Positions 1 to 8,595 are shown, numbered from the stretch's first letter. The stretch: DNA of 46,724 nt from Porphyromonadaceae bacterium UBA7048 (GCA_002493945.1 DLAL01000071.1:46802-93525), one strand, 5' to 3'. The notes: generated by a model from the letters alone, not told the origin. A program made the numbers and translations.

Positions 1-37
1 GCCAAAGGCATGTCCGTACATCACTGATATCGCTGCC

Positions 38-412
38 TCATGCCTCGCCGGCTTCGTATTTCCGGCGGTGGTCCATGACTTTTTTCATATTGGTCTGCGC
101 CCACTCGGTGAGCTGGCGTATGAGGGGGAGGAGCGATTCGCCTGTCTCGGTGAGGCGGTATTCGACTTTCGGAGGAACTTCGGGATAGATTTTGCGGCTG
201 ACGAAACCGTCGGCTTCGAGGGTGCGTAGGGTGGAAGAGAGCACTCTTGAGGATACGTCGGGTATGAGCCGGTTCAGTTCGTTGAAGCGTACGACCTGCT
301 GTTCGCCGATTATGAGGACGGTGAGCAATGCCCATTTGTTGCCGAAGCGTGCGATGACGTTTCTGACCGGGCATATTTCGATTATGGAGCCTGTATCTTC
401 TTTCTTTTTCAT
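38..412 (-). CDS. HxlR-family winged-helix transcriptional regulator
   Basis: A 124-aa protein that is almost entirely one HxlR-type winged-helix domain. The N-terminal CPVRNVIARFGNKWALL segment, the recognition-helix region (SSRVLSSTLRTLEADGFVSR) and the wing (VEYRLTETG) are all visible. Cys14 lies just before the domain, where redox- or electrophile-sensing members of the family carry their reactive Cys. The ATG at 412 is preferred over an upstream in-frame TTG at 445, because that TTG lies inside a TAACTTTGC promoter box. The gene is divergent from the SnoaL-like/cupin pair, so it probably controls that pair and itself (inference). The ligand is unknown. Confidence 0.9.
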   Translation of the reverse strand: MKKKEDTGSIIEICPVRNVIARFGNKWALLTVLIIGEQQVVRFNELNRLIPDVSSRVLSSTLRTLEADGFVSRKIYPEVPPKVEYRLTETGESLLPLIRQLTEWAQTNMKKVMDHRRKYEAGEA

Positions 413-441
413 GTCGTTTTTTCTGAAAGCTGCTTTTAAAT

Positions 442-450
442 GCAAAGTTA
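442..450 (-). promoter_or_regulatory. -7 box of the HxlR regulator gene
   Basis: The minus strand reads TAACTTTGC, matching the Bacteroides -7 consensus TAnnTTTG, about 30 bp upstream of the ATG at 412. No clear -33 TTTG is visible at the expected distance. Confidence 0.55.
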
Positions 451-573
451 GTGATATTCTGTTACCATGCCATCGGGCACGGGAGGGAAATGTTGCACGG
501 CCACGGAATTTTTTTCTTCCTGACAGTCAGCAAAACCGAGAAAAATGTTACTATGGGTGGAAAATGTAAGTTC

Positions 574-604
574 TTGACAGATAGGCTGCTGTGCTGTAAC
601 TTTG
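574..604 (+). promoter_or_regulatory. Bacteroides-type promoter of the SnoaL-like/cupin operon
   Basis: TTGAC at 574-578 and TAACTTTG at 597-604 are separated by 18 bp, which fits the Bacteroidetes -33/-7 pattern. Translation starts 29 bp downstream at 634. An imperfect inverted pair, GTTAC at 547 and GTAAG at 566, lies directly upstream of the -33 box and could be the regulator's site (weak inference). Confidence 0.7.
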
Positions 605-633
605 CAGGCGGGAAAAGATAAAAGTACGACGAT

Positions 634-1062
634 ATGGAAAGTAAAAAGCTCAATCTTGAAGTGATGGACAAGTTCATCCGCTTCATAAACTCCGGGGATA
701 TAGTCCTCGGACAGTCGATTATAGCACCGGATGTGGTGTTCTACGCACCCACGTCTCCGGAACCGATGCACGGTTTCCAAGGCTATACGGCTGTGCTCGA
801 CATGATGCGCGGAGCTATGCCTGATGTGCGCTGGAAAGCCGAGGAAATCATCGCGGAAGGCGACAGGGTGATGGTGCGGTTCACGATGACCGGAACACAG
901 ACAAATCCCTTCATGGGGATGCCGGCGAGCGGAAAGCAGGTATGCGTCACAGCGATGAATATCTATGAGTTTAGGGACGGCCGGATTATCCGTGAGCACG
1001 GACTGCCTGATCTGTTCTCGATGCTCGTGCAGCTCGGAGCCATACCTGCTCCGCAGCGGTGA
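634..1062 (+). CDS. SnoaL-like / NTF2-fold ester cyclase-type protein
   Basis: A 142-aa single-domain protein with the SnoaL-like pattern. It has an N-terminal helix ending in FINSGD, a central HGFQGYTAVLDMMRGAMPD segment, then beta strands (VMVRFTMTGTQTNPFMGMP, MNIYEFRDGRIIREH). The family holds polyketide cyclases and many uncharacterised small-molecule enzymes. There is no signal peptide, so it is cytoplasmic. It sits 33 bp before a cupin gene and behind a clear promoter divergent from an HxlR regulator, which suggests a small inducible detoxification or modification operon. The substrate cannot be read from the sequence. Confidence 0.85.
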   Translation: MESKKLNLEVMDKFIRFINSGDIVLGQSIIAPDVVFYAPTSPEPMHGFQGYTAVLDMMRGAMPDVRWKAEEIIAEGDRVMVRFTMTGTQTNPFMGMPASGKQVCVTAMNIYEFRDGRIIREHGLPDLFSMLVQLGAIPAPQR

Positions 1063-1095
1063 GATTGAAATGTATTCTAAACGAAAAATACTGAT

Positions 1096-1545
1096 ATGAA
1101 ACAGATTCAGACAATCAGAAAAGGCGCCGCTTTCAGTGCCGCCGCATTCGGCCCTCTCGACGGCATCAGGGACTACGTGCTTGAACTCGGGCCTGAGCTC
1201 AAAATCCCCGGAAAGGTGTTCGGCGGTCAGGCTGTCGGAGCGACCGGAGGCGAATTCTCGTTCCAGGTCTTTGCTCCGGGTCAGGAGACGGGATTCCTGC
1301 ATACGCACAAGACGCACGAGGAGCTGTATTTCTTCCTCAAGGGCCGCGGTGAATTCCAGGTCGACGGTGAGGTGTTTTCCGTTGAGGAAGGTTCGGTGGT
1401 GCGTGTCGCCCCCGACGGGCGTCGTTCGGTGCGCAACAGCGGCACAGAACCTCTGGTGATGCTCTGCGTGCAGTACTGCGGCGATACGTTCGTCGCCGAT
1501 GACGCCGCGGACGGAACCATTCTCGGCGAGGCCGTGACATGGTGA
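1096..1545 (+). CDS. cupin-domain protein
   Basis: A 149-aa small beta-barrel protein with a recognisable cupin motif 1. His69, His71 and Glu75/76 in HTHKTHEELYFFL supply the usual metal ligands. The following strand, GRGEFQVDGEVFSVEEGSVV, and motif 2 (RRSVRNSGTEPL) complete the fold, although motif 2 lacks the canonical second His (RRSVRN in place of a HxxxN pattern). It is probably a metal-binding cytoplasmic protein co-transcribed with the SnoaL-like gene. The function could be a quercetinase-like or isomerase activity, and neither can be chosen from sequence alone. It ends 30 bp from the convergent mltG stop with no clear hairpin between them. Confidence 0.85.
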   Translation: MKQIQTIRKGAAFSAAAFGPLDGIRDYVLELGPELKIPGKVFGGQAVGATGGEFSFQVFAPGQETGFLHTHKTHEELYFFLKGRGEFQVDGEVFSVEEGSVVRVAPDGRRSVRNSGTEPLVMLCVQYCGDTFVADDAADGTILGEAVTW

Positions 1546-1575
1546 CAGGTCACTGACGGCTGCCGCCGATGCCGC

Positions 1576-2589
1576 TCACTTGATGCCGCGTGCGTTCAGC
1601 GCACGGTGATAGCGGGCGGCATTGATGCGGTGGCGTGCGTAGTCTTTGGCGAATACGTGGGTGCCTGAGAAGTCGCTGTTGGCGCACATATAGAGCCATT
1701 CGTGCTCGGGGGCGTCAAGGACGCCGTCGATGGTGGCGGCTTCGGCTATGCGGATGGGACCCGGGGGAAGACCGGTGACGCGGTAGGTGTTGTAGGGGGA
1801 ATCAACGGTGGTATGCGCTGCCGTGATGCGGCGGAGTGAGAAGTCTCCGAGGGCGAATTTCACTGTCGGGTCGGCCTGAAGCATCATGTCCTTGTAGAGA
1901 CGGTTGAGGTAGAGGCGCGCTATGACGGGCCGCTCCTCGCGGTTGGCCGTTTCTTCCTCGACTATCGACGCCACGGTGTGCACTTCTGCCGGCGTTAGCC
2001 CCAGTGACTTGGCCTTGGCCTCGCGCTCAGGAGTCCAGAAGGCCTTGCGGTGCTCGTAGATGCGGCCGAGAACGTACTGCGGCGAGGCCGTCCAGAAGAA
2101 TTCATATGTGTCGGGCAGGACTGCGGCTGAGTATTGCCCGGGGCTGAATCCTTCGGGCGCGAGTATCGAGTCGGCGGCGGCCATGAAAGCTGCCGAGTCG
2201 AACTCCATGATGCGGCCTGCGCGCGCAGCCAGGTCGGAGAAGCGGCGGAGGTTGTTGAATGTGAATCTGACGGGCGTCTGCCGGCCTTTGGCTATGCGGT
2301 TGGCCACGTTGATGACCTTGTCGCCGGGTTCGACGGCATAGGAGCCGTGCGAGGTGGCGGGATTGCCGCCGAGATACCTCCACAGCAGAGCCGTGCGGCC
2401 GCCGAAGGAGTTGCCCAGCGCGCCGCGCATGATGACGGGTATACTGTCGGCCTGTGTGCCTTCGGGGATTTCGACCCGTGTGGCTTCGTAGCTGTACTCC
2501 GCGTGGCAGTATGACCACACTGCCCACGCTCCGGCTGCGGCCAGCGCGACGAGTGCCGCACACAGGCGTATGATACGTGATTTGCGCAT
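1576..2589 (-). CDS. mltG: endolytic murein transglycosylase MltG
   Basis: A 337-aa inner-membrane protein with one N-terminal membrane segment (about residues 7-27) and a periplasmic YceG/MltG domain. The hallmark segments LPDTYEFFW (158-166) and VASIVEEET (206-214) are present. Glu211 aligns with the catalytic Glu of E. coli MltG (known in that family). The C-terminal half carries the usual RLYLNRL, DSPYNTY and GLPPGPI motifs. MltG cuts nascent glycan strands and is thought to set where peptidoglycan polymerisation stops. It follows the AI-2E-type permease gene by 8 bp, so the two are probably one transcript. Confidence 0.96.
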   Translation of the reverse strand: MRKSRIIRLCAALVALAAAGAWAVWSYCHAEYSYEATRVEIPEGTQADSIPVIMRGALGNSFGGRTALLWRYLGGNPATSHGSYAVEPGDKVINVANRIAKGRQTPVRFTFNNLRRFSDLAARAGRIMEFDSAAFMAAADSILAPEGFSPGQYSAAVLPDTYEFFWTASPQYVLGRIYEHRKAFWTPEREAKAKSLGLTPAEVHTVASIVEEETANREERPVIARLYLNRLYKDMMLQADPTVKFALGDFSLRRITAAHTTVDSPYNTYRVTGLPPGPIRIAEAATIDGVLDAPEHEWLYMCANSDFSGTHVFAKDYARHRINAARYHRALNARGIK

Positions 2590-2597
2590 AAGGGGTT

Positions 2598-3761
2598 CTA
2601 TTTGAGGGGTGATTCTGTGATGTCTTCGACGGCTTCGGCCTGTTCGCGCCGTTGTTCCGGTGATGAGCCGTCCTCATGGCTGCGGATGTAGTGCTCGTAG
2701 TAGGACAGCAGGAGGGTGGTGAGCGGCAGGGCTATGATGAGTCCTATGAATCCCATCAGCGTGCCCCACACCGAGAGCGACAGGAGTATCAGCGCAGGAT
2801 TGAGGCCCATGGCCTTGCCCATGATTTTCGGGGTGAGGAAGAGGTCCTGGATGCACTGCACGACTATGTAGACGAGCATGGCGGCGCACCACAGCTGCCA
2901 GAAGCTCGACCCTACGTCGACCGAGTAGACGAAGCAGAGCAGGGTGGTGGGGACGAGCGATATGAGCTGGAGGTAGGGCACCATGTTGAGCACGCCGATG
3001 AAGAGGCCCATCACGATGGGCATGGGCATGCCTATGATGAGGAAGCCGATGCAGAAGAGAATGCCCACGCACAGGGCCACGAGAGCCTGTCCGCGGAAGT
3101 AGTGGTTCATGGACGTCTTCACGTCGTGGCCGACGGAGAAGACCGTGCGGCGGTATTTGGGCGGCACCACGCGGCGGAAGCCCGAAAGCAGGCGCTCGTA
3201 GTCGGCCATGATGAACACCACGTAGAGCAGGACGAGGAACCAGTCGACCACGGCCATGACTATGTCGTAGCCGCTCGAGAGCACCGACCCGGCGGCGTTG
3301 AAGAGCGACTCGATGTCCTGCCGCGTGAGGCTTCCGGCTATCGAGGCGAAGTCGATGCGCTCGCTGATGTAGTCCGTCAGCCATCCGGGCATGAGGGCCG
3401 AGGCAGAGGCCGACTCGATGTAGCGGTTGAAGATGACGGCCACGCGGTGTATCTCGTTGATGACCGACGGCACGATGAATATGGCGATGGCCGTCAGGAT
3501 GAGCAGGCACTCGAAGAGCGTCATCAGTATGGCCGGCCAGCGTCCGCGGATGCGGAGCAGACGGCGGTTGTACTGCACGAAGGGCTCGAGCAGGTAGGCG
3601 ATGAGCCACGCCACCAGGAATGGCAGGAGCACGGATCGCAATATGTCGACAAGCCACACCGCGGCGGCTATGGTGGCCACGGTGATGAGAATCCTCACGA
3701 CACGGTCGAATGTGTAGGGGCGCGGGCCGCCCTCGGAGTATGTGGATTGTTGTCGGTCCAT
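2598..3761 (-). CDS. AI-2E family transporter (PerM/YdiK-type permease)
   Basis: A 387-aa polytopic membrane protein. Hydrophobic segments follow the PF01594 pattern: two near the N-terminus (VRILITVATIAAAVWLVDIL, LLPFLVAWLIAYLLEP), one at LFECLLILTAIAIFIVP, a hydrophilic middle of about 100 residues, then several more. The conserved GxxxxGLIIALPLTTLLLSYYEHY-like end is present. The family's transport substrates are mostly unproven. The ATG at 3761 is chosen over a TTG at 3782 that lies inside the TACATTTGC promoter box. The C-terminal tail is charged. It is the first gene of an operon with mltG. Confidence 0.92.
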   Translation of the reverse strand: MDRQQSTYSEGGPRPYTFDRVVRILITVATIAAAVWLVDILRSVLLPFLVAWLIAYLLEPFVQYNRRLLRIRGRWPAILMTLFECLLILTAIAIFIVPSVINEIHRVAVIFNRYIESASASALMPGWLTDYISERIDFASIAGSLTRQDIESLFNAAGSVLSSGYDIVMAVVDWFLVLLYVVFIMADYERLLSGFRRVVPPKYRRTVFSVGHDVKTSMNHYFRGQALVALCVGILFCIGFLIIGMPMPIVMGLFIGVLNMVPYLQLISLVPTTLLCFVYSVDVGSSFWQLWCAAMLVYIVVQCIQDLFLTPKIMGKAMGLNPALILLSLSVWGTLMGFIGLIIALPLTTLLLSYYEHYIRSHEDGSSPEQRREQAEAVEDITESPLK

Positions 3762-3778
3762 CAGTAGATATATCTCCT

Positions 3779-3787
3779 GCAAATGTA
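3779..3787 (-). promoter_or_regulatory. -7 box of the permease-mltG operon
   Basis: The minus strand reads TACATTTGC, a match to TAnnTTTG, 18 bp upstream of the start codon. No convincing -33 element is seen. Confidence 0.5.
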
Positions 3788-3879
3788 CTGAAAAAATCGG
3801 TCGCGCATGCGGATATAGCGCGCAAAAGTGAATTTTTTCACTTTTTTTTCCGAATCGGGGAAAAAGGTGAAAAAAAGTC

Positions 3880-3910
3880 TTGACAAACCGTTCGCAATTT
3901 GTTAATTTTG
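3880..3910 (+). promoter_or_regulatory. Bacteroides-type promoter of the ftsX operon
   Basis: TTGACA at 3880-3885 is followed after 17 bp by TAATTTTG at 3903-3910, an excellent -33/-7 pair. It lies 50 bp before the ftsX ATG and is divergent from the permease promoter. Confidence 0.75.
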
Positions 3911-3959
3911 CAGGAATTTAGGTTTGCAATGCTCTTGTGGCAAGCCTCATCAAGGCATA

Positions 3960-4838
3960 ATGACAGAAAAACGGTCAAGACGCATATCGACATTCGGTTC
4001 GCGCATCACTTCGCTGATAAGTGTTGCGCTTGTGCTCGTGCTGCTCGGTCTGGCCGGACTGATGTTTGTCGCCGGCCGCAATCTCACCGACAATGTCAGG
4101 CGCAACCTCGGCTTCACCGTCAAGATGGAGCGCGAGTGTACGCCCGACGATACCAATGCCCTCAAGCGTGCCCTGATGGCCGACGCCGCTGTCGAGCGTC
4201 TCACCTTCTCATCGGCCGAGGATATCCTGGCACAGGAAAGCGAACTGCTCGGCGAGGACATAGCCGCACTCCTCGACGGTGGCAATCCTTATGCCGCCGA
4301 GTTCGATGTCAGGGTGAAGCCGCTCTACGCTCGCACCGACAGCATGGCCGTGCTCACCGCACGCTATGCCTCGCGTCCGGGCGTCTCGGAGATTGTCACC
4401 GAGAGCGCCGTCATCGAAGGCGTCGACAGCACCTTGCGCCGTGTCAGCGCCGTGATGGCCGTGGTGGCACTGGTGCTTCTGGTAGTGTCGGTGGTCCTGA
4501 TAAACAATACTATAAGTCTCTCGATATACGGCCGGCGCTTCGTCATCCACACGATGAAGCTCGTCGGCGCCACCGGAGCATTCATCCGCAGGCCATTCCT
4601 CCGCGCCGGCCTTGTCAACGGACTCATCGCAGGCGTGCTGGCTGCCGGAGCGCTTGTCGGCGCACGCTTCTGGGCGGTGTCGGCTGATGCCGGGCTGGCC
4701 GATGCGCTGCCGTGGACAGCGGTGGCCGTCATCGGTGCGGGCGTGGTGCTGCTGGGCATGTTCATCTGCGTCACCACGGCGGCTTTCGCCACCAACCGCT
4801 ATCTGAAGGCGTCGTACGACGAGATGTTCCTGAAGTGA
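3960..4838 (+). CDS. ftsX: cell division protein FtsX
   Basis: A 292-aa permease-like protein with the FtsX layout. It has a short basic cytoplasmic tail and a first membrane segment (LISVALVLVLLGLAGLMFVAG), then a periplasmic loop of about 130 residues (NLTDNVRRNLGF, ECTPDD, SAEDILAQE). Three further membrane segments follow (VMAVVALVLLVVSVVLI, then two near the C-terminus) with the conserved TISLSIYGRRFVIHTMKLVGAT stretch between them. FtsX works with the FtsE ATPase to transmit signals that activate peptidoglycan hydrolases at the septum. ftsE is not adjacent, which is common in Bacteroidetes. The ATG at 3960 is chosen because the longer frame begins almost inside the promoter. Confidence 0.95.
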   Translation: MTEKRSRRISTFGSRITSLISVALVLVLLGLAGLMFVAGRNLTDNVRRNLGFTVKMERECTPDDTNALKRALMADAAVERLTFSSAEDILAQESELLGEDIAALLDGGNPYAAEFDVRVKPLYARTDSMAVLTARYASRPGVSEIVTESAVIEGVDSTLRRVSAVMAVVALVLLVVSVVLINNTISLSIYGRRFVIHTMKLVGATGAFIRRPFLRAGLVNGLIAGVLAAGALVGARFWAVSADAGLADALPWTAVAVIGAGVVLLGMFICVTTAAFATNRYLKASYDEMFLK

Positions 4839-4871
4839 CAGAATAAGGTAAAAAAACAGGTTTATAATACA

Positions 4872-5132
4872 ATGACAGACAATCAAGAAAACTACAAGGA
4901 AAAAGAGCCTATGCCTCTTGGCCGCATCAATTTCACGGCCATGGCCGTGGCCGGAGCCGTGATAGTGCTCGGATTCCTGCTGATGCTCGGCGGAAGCAGC
5001 TCGGCCGACGAATTCAATCCCGACATATTCAGCACCCGCCGCATCGTGGTGGGTCCGTGCGTGGCCTTCCTCGGATTCGTGGCCATGGCCGGCGCTATAA
5101 TGCTAAAACCCCGTAAAAAACAGTGTGACTGA
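4872..5132 (+). CDS. DUF3098 family small membrane protein
   Basis: An 86-aa protein with two membrane segments (MAVAGAVIVLGFLLMLGG and VVGPCVAFLGFVAMAGAIML). The linker between them contains DEFNPDIFSTRRI, the DUF3098 signature, and the tail is basic (KPRKKQ). Its role is unknown, but it is regularly found between ftsX and uppP in Bacteroidetes. It begins 33 bp after ftsX, and its stop codon shares one base with the uppP start (TGATG), which indicates translational coupling. Confidence 0.92.
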   Translation: MTDNQENYKEKEPMPLGRINFTAMAVAGAVIVLGFLLMLGGSSSADEFNPDIFSTRRIVVGPCVAFLGFVAMAGAIMLKPRKKQCD

Positions 5133-5965
5133 TGGATACGCTTGACGCCCTTATTCTCGGCATCGTCCAGGGACTTGCCGAATATCTTCCTATCAGCTCG
5201 TCGGGACACCTTGAGATATTCCGCGAGATTCTCGGCCTTGACCTCTCCGGCGCCGACAGTCTGCAGTTCGACGTTACGCTTCATGTGGCCACCGTGCTCA
5301 GTACCATCGTGGTGCTGTGGAAGGAATTCGTGCCGCTGTGCAAGTCGTTCTTCACATTCAGAATGGACAGCAACTTCATGTATGTCTGCAAGATACTTGT
5401 GTCGTGCATCCCCGTGGCCATCGTCGGCGTCTTCTTCAAGGACACCATAGAGAGTTTCTTCGGCCAGGACCTGACGCTGGTGGGCTGCTGCCTTCTGGTG
5501 ACGGCACTTCTGCTGTCGTTCTCGTACTTCTTCCGTACGCGTCCGCTTGAGCACGACCGTCTGACCGGCAAGGTCTACACGCCGCGCGACATCACCTTCC
5601 TCGATGCCTTCATCATAGGCTGCTCGCAGGCCGTGGCGGTGCTGCCGGGACTTTCGCGCTCGGGCACGACCATCGCCACGGGTATCCTCATCGGCGACAA
5701 GCGCGAGCAGGTGGCTCAGTTCTCGTTCTTCATGGTTGTCATACCTATCCTCGGCGAAGCCCTGCTTGACATCAAGGACATGCTCGGTCTCGAGGCTGCC
5801 GGAGAGCAGGCCATAGGCTTCGTGCCCATCATGGTGGGATTCCTCGCATCGTTCATCGTGGGCTGTCTGGCCTGCAAGTGGATGCTGTCGATCGTGAAGA
5901 AAGGCAAGCTGATATGGTTCGCCGTGTACTGCCTCATCGTCGGTATAATCTGCCTTCTCAGCTGA
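5132..5965 (+). CDS. uppP: undecaprenyl-diphosphate phosphatase
   Basis: A 277-aa integral membrane enzyme of the BacA/UppP family. It removes one phosphate from undecaprenyl diphosphate to recycle the lipid carrier for peptidoglycan and surface glycans. Both family motifs are intact: QGLAEYLPISSSGHL near the N-terminus, with the catalytic Glu and Ser-rich loop, and PGLSRSGTTIATGI around residue 170. About eight hydrophobic segments are visible. The start overlaps the DUF3098 stop by one base. truB follows 14 bp downstream. Confidence 0.97.
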   Translation: MDTLDALILGIVQGLAEYLPISSSGHLEIFREILGLDLSGADSLQFDVTLHVATVLSTIVVLWKEFVPLCKSFFTFRMDSNFMYVCKILVSCIPVAIVGVFFKDTIESFFGQDLTLVGCCLLVTALLLSFSYFFRTRPLEHDRLTGKVYTPRDITFLDAFIIGCSQAVAVLPGLSRSGTTIATGILIGDKREQVAQFSFFMVVIPILGEALLDIKDMLGLEAAGEQAIGFVPIMVGFLASFIVGCLACKWMLSIVKKGKLIWFAVYCLIVGIICLLS

Positions 5966-5979
5966 TACGGTTACGCAGG

Positions 5980-6684
5980 ATGGATTTCATAGCAGGCGAA
6001 ATACTGTATATAGACAAGCCGCTGGGCTGGACATCGTTCGACGCCGTCAAGCGCCTTCGCGGCGCTCTCTCGCGACGCCTCGGCTTCAAGAAAATCAAAG
6101 TGGGTCACGCCGGCACGCTCGACCCACTGGCTACAGGAGTGATGATACTCTGCACGGGCCGCGCCACCAAGCGCATCGAGGAGCTGCAGGCAGGCGTCAA
6201 GGAGTACGTGGCCACCATAGCGCTGGGCGCCACCACGCCGTCGTTCGACCTGGAGACGGAGATTGACGCCACCTATCCCACCGGCCACATCACCCGTGAA
6301 CTGGTGGAGGAGACGCTGAAGAAGTTCACCGGACGCATCGAGCAGATACCGCCGGCCTTCTCGGCCTGCAAGATCGAGGGCCAGCGCGCCTACGACCTTG
6401 CGCGCAAGGGTCAGGAAGTGGAGCTGAAGCCCAAGATTCTCGTCATCGACGAGATGGAGCTGCTCGACTACGCGCCCGGGAGCATCACCGTCCGCGTGGT
6501 GTGCAGCAAGGGCACCTATATCCGCGCTCTGGCGCGCGACATCGGGCAGTCCCTCGGCTCCGGCGGACATCTGACGGCGCTCCGGCGCACACGCGTGGGA
6601 GATGTCACCGTAGACCGATGCCTTTCGGTGTCTGATGCAGCCGAACTCATCAAGACGGTCGAACTGACTTCAACTTTAGAATAG
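5980..6684 (+). CDS. truB: tRNA pseudouridine(55) synthase
   Basis: A 234-aa enzyme that converts U55 of tRNA to pseudouridine in the T loop. The family motif VGHAGTLDPLATG (41-53) places the catalytic Asp at residue 48. IPPAFSACKIEGQRAYDLARKG and CSKGTYIRALARDIG are further TruB signatures. The ATG at 5980 gives the normal N-terminus (GEILYIDKPLGWTSFDAV), whereas the longer open frame runs back into uppP and is not conserved-looking. The length is normal for a TruB without a PUA domain. queA follows after 33 bp, so two tRNA-modification genes are adjacent. Confidence 0.97.
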   Translation: MDFIAGEILYIDKPLGWTSFDAVKRLRGALSRRLGFKKIKVGHAGTLDPLATGVMILCTGRATKRIEELQAGVKEYVATIALGATTPSFDLETEIDATYPTGHITRELVEETLKKFTGRIEQIPPAFSACKIEGQRAYDLARKGQEVELKPKILVIDEMELLDYAPGSITVRVVCSKGTYIRALARDIGQSLGSGGHLTALRRTRVGDVTVDRCLSVSDAAELIKTVELTSTLE

Positions 6685-6717
6685 AAATAACGATAAAACA
6701 CATACAATAAACGATAT

Positions 6718-7770
6718 ATGAAGCTCTCACAGTTCAAGTTCAATCTCCCTGACGAATTGATAGCCTCACATCCGGTGCCCGAACGTGACGAAGCACGCCT
6801 GATGGTGGTGAACCGCCGCACGGGCGTCATCACCCACCACATCTTCCGTGACATCCTCGACTGCTACGACGACGGCGATGTGATGGTGTTCAACGACACG
6901 CTCGTGTTCCCGGCTCTGCTGTACGGCAACAAGGAAAAGACGGGAGCCCGGATTGAAGTATTTCTCCTTCGTGAGCTCAACGCCGACAACAAACTCTGGG
7001 ATGTCCTTGTCGAGCCTGCGCGCAAAATCCGCATAGGCAACAAACTCTACTTCGGCGACGACGACTCGATGGTGGCCGAAGTCATCGACAACACCACTTC
7101 GCGCGGCCGCACGCTGCGCTTCCTCTACGACGGACCGCATGACCAATTCAAGCGCGATCTCTTCGCTCTGGGCATGACTCCGCTCCCTCCTTACATCGAC
7201 CGCGAGCCCGAAGCGCGCGACGCCACCGACTACCAGTGCATCTTCGCCGAGAAGGAAGGCGCCGTGGTGGCTCCTGCCGCCGGACTCCACTTCTCGCGCG
7301 GACTCCTCACCCGTCTTCAGATCAAGGGTGTGAAGAAGGCATTCATCACCGTCCACAACGGTCTCGGCGCGTTCCGCGAAATCGACGTCGAGGACCTCAC
7401 CAAGCACCGCATGGACTCCGAGCAGATGATTGTGTCGCCCGAGCTGGTCGAGACCGTCAACCGCGCCCACGACGAGAACCACCGAGTGGTGGCTGTCGGC
7501 ACATCGGTGCTCCGCGCCATGTCCACGGCCGAAAGCATGGGCGGACACCTCAAGACCTATGACGGATGGACCAACAAGTTCATCTTCCCGCCCTATGACT
7601 TCGCCGTGGCCAACGACCTCATCACCAACTTCCATATGCCGTACTCCACCATGCTGATGATGGTGGCCGCTTTCGGCGGATACGAACTCGTCATGGAAGC
7701 CTACAACGAGGCCGTCAAGGAGGGCTACCGCTTCGGCTGCTACGGCGACGCCATGCTCATCATGGGATAA
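6718..7770 (+). CDS. queA: S-adenosylmethionine:tRNA ribosyltransferase-isomerase
   Basis: A 350-aa enzyme of queuosine biosynthesis that transfers the ribosyl part of SAM to preQ1 at the wobble position of tRNA. Typical segments are FNLPDELIASHPVPERDEARL at the start, VMVFNDTLVFPALL, APAAGLHFSRGLL, TVHNGLGAFREIDVEDLTKH and the end NLITNFHMPYSTMLMM-like region followed by YRFGCYGDAMLI. The length matches the family. It is the last clearly essential-type gene of the ftsX run; an MBL-fold gene starts 9 bp later. Confidence 0.97.
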   Translation: MKLSQFKFNLPDELIASHPVPERDEARLMVVNRRTGVITHHIFRDILDCYDDGDVMVFNDTLVFPALLYGNKEKTGARIEVFLLRELNADNKLWDVLVEPARKIRIGNKLYFGDDDSMVAEVIDNTTSRGRTLRFLYDGPHDQFKRDLFALGMTPLPPYIDREPEARDATDYQCIFAEKEGAVVAPAAGLHFSRGLLTRLQIKGVKKAFITVHNGLGAFREIDVEDLTKHRMDSEQMIVSPELVETVNRAHDENHRVVAVGTSVLRAMSTAESMGGHLKTYDGWTNKFIFPPYDFAVANDLITNFHMPYSTMLMMVAAFGGYELVMEAYNEAVKEGYRFGCYGDAMLIMG

Positions 7771-7779
7771 GGCTCTGTG

Positions 7780-8595
7780 ATGAAACTGACATTTCTCGGA
7801 ACCGGAACATCGACAGGAGTGCCGCAGATGCGGTGCTCCTGTACGGTGTGTACCTCCGCCGATCCGCGCGACCGGCGCCTCCGCTGCTCGGCTCTGGTGC
7901 AGGTCGACGACGCCACTCCCGCCATCCTCATCGACTGCGGCCCCGACTTCCGCGAGCAGCTGCTCCGTCAGGGCTGTCCCGACCTCATGTGCGGACTGCT
8001 CACCCACAGCCACTACGACCATGTGGGCGGCGTCGACGACCTCAGGCCCTACGCCTATGCCGCCGAGAACGCACACTTCCCCCTCTGCTGCAGCCCCGAT
8101 GTGGCGCGCGACCTCCAGGCACGTGTGCCGTACTGCTTCACCGAGCATCCTTATCCGGGCGTGCCGCAGTTCGACCTCGTCGAGGTCATGCCCGGCGACG
8201 TATTCAGCGTGGGCACAGACGCGGCCGGACGTCCGATAGAAGTCGAGGCGCTCGACATCATGCACGGGCAGCTCCCCATCCTCGGCTACCGCATCGGGCC
8301 GCTGGGGTACATCACCGACGCCTCCGTTGTGCCCGGCGAGACCGTGGAGAGGCTGCGCGGCATCGACACCCTCGTCATCAATGCCCTCCGGCTGACTTCA
8401 CACCCCTCACACCAGAACCTTACCGAAGCCTTGAGCGTTATAGAGATGATACAGCCCCGCCGGGCATATCTCACACACCTGAGCCATCAGATGGGACTCC
8501 ACGCCGAAGTGGACCCGACTCTGCCGCAGGGAGTGAGCATAGCCTTCGACGGTGAGCAGGTCTTCATTCCAAATAACTCTCAAGATGAGCGCTAA
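7780..8595 (+). CDS. MBL-fold metallo-hydrolase, PhnP-like
   Basis: A 271-aa cytoplasmic metallo-beta-lactamase-fold protein. The motif LLTHSHYDHVGGVDDLRPY places the metal ligands at His76, His78, Asp80 and His81. Further ligands lie in LDIMHG, YITDAS and the C-terminal LTHLSH. The N-terminal GTGTSTGVPQMRCSCTVC with its Cys cluster is the PhnP/RNase Z-like signature, suggesting a phosphodiesterase on cyclic phosphates or nucleic-acid-derived compounds (inference). The ATG at 7780 is preferred over the GTG one codon upstream. The 3' end overlaps the next gene by 11 bp. Confidence 0.9.
   Translation: MKLTFLGTGTSTGVPQMRCSCTVCTSADPRDRRLRCSALVQVDDATPAILIDCGPDFREQLLRQGCPDLMCGLLTHSHYDHVGGVDDLRPYAYAAENAHFPLCCSPDVARDLQARVPYCFTEHPYPGVPQFDLVEVMPGDVFSVGTDAAGRPIEVEALDIMHGQLPILGYRIGPLGYITDASVVPGETVERLRGIDTLVINALRLTSHPSHQNLTEALSVIEMIQPRRAYLTHLSHQMGLHAEVDPTLPQGVSIAFDGEQVFIPNNSQDER

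Noticed and set aside
413..445. TTG start giving an 11-residue N-terminal extension of the HxlR regulator
   Set aside because: The TTG is part of the TAACTTTGC promoter box, so it would lie before the transcript start.
6766..8265. A 499-aa open frame antisense to queA and the first MBL-fold gene
   Set aside because: Both sense genes have complete catalytic motifs; the antisense product is His/Glu/Val-rich and resembles nothing known.
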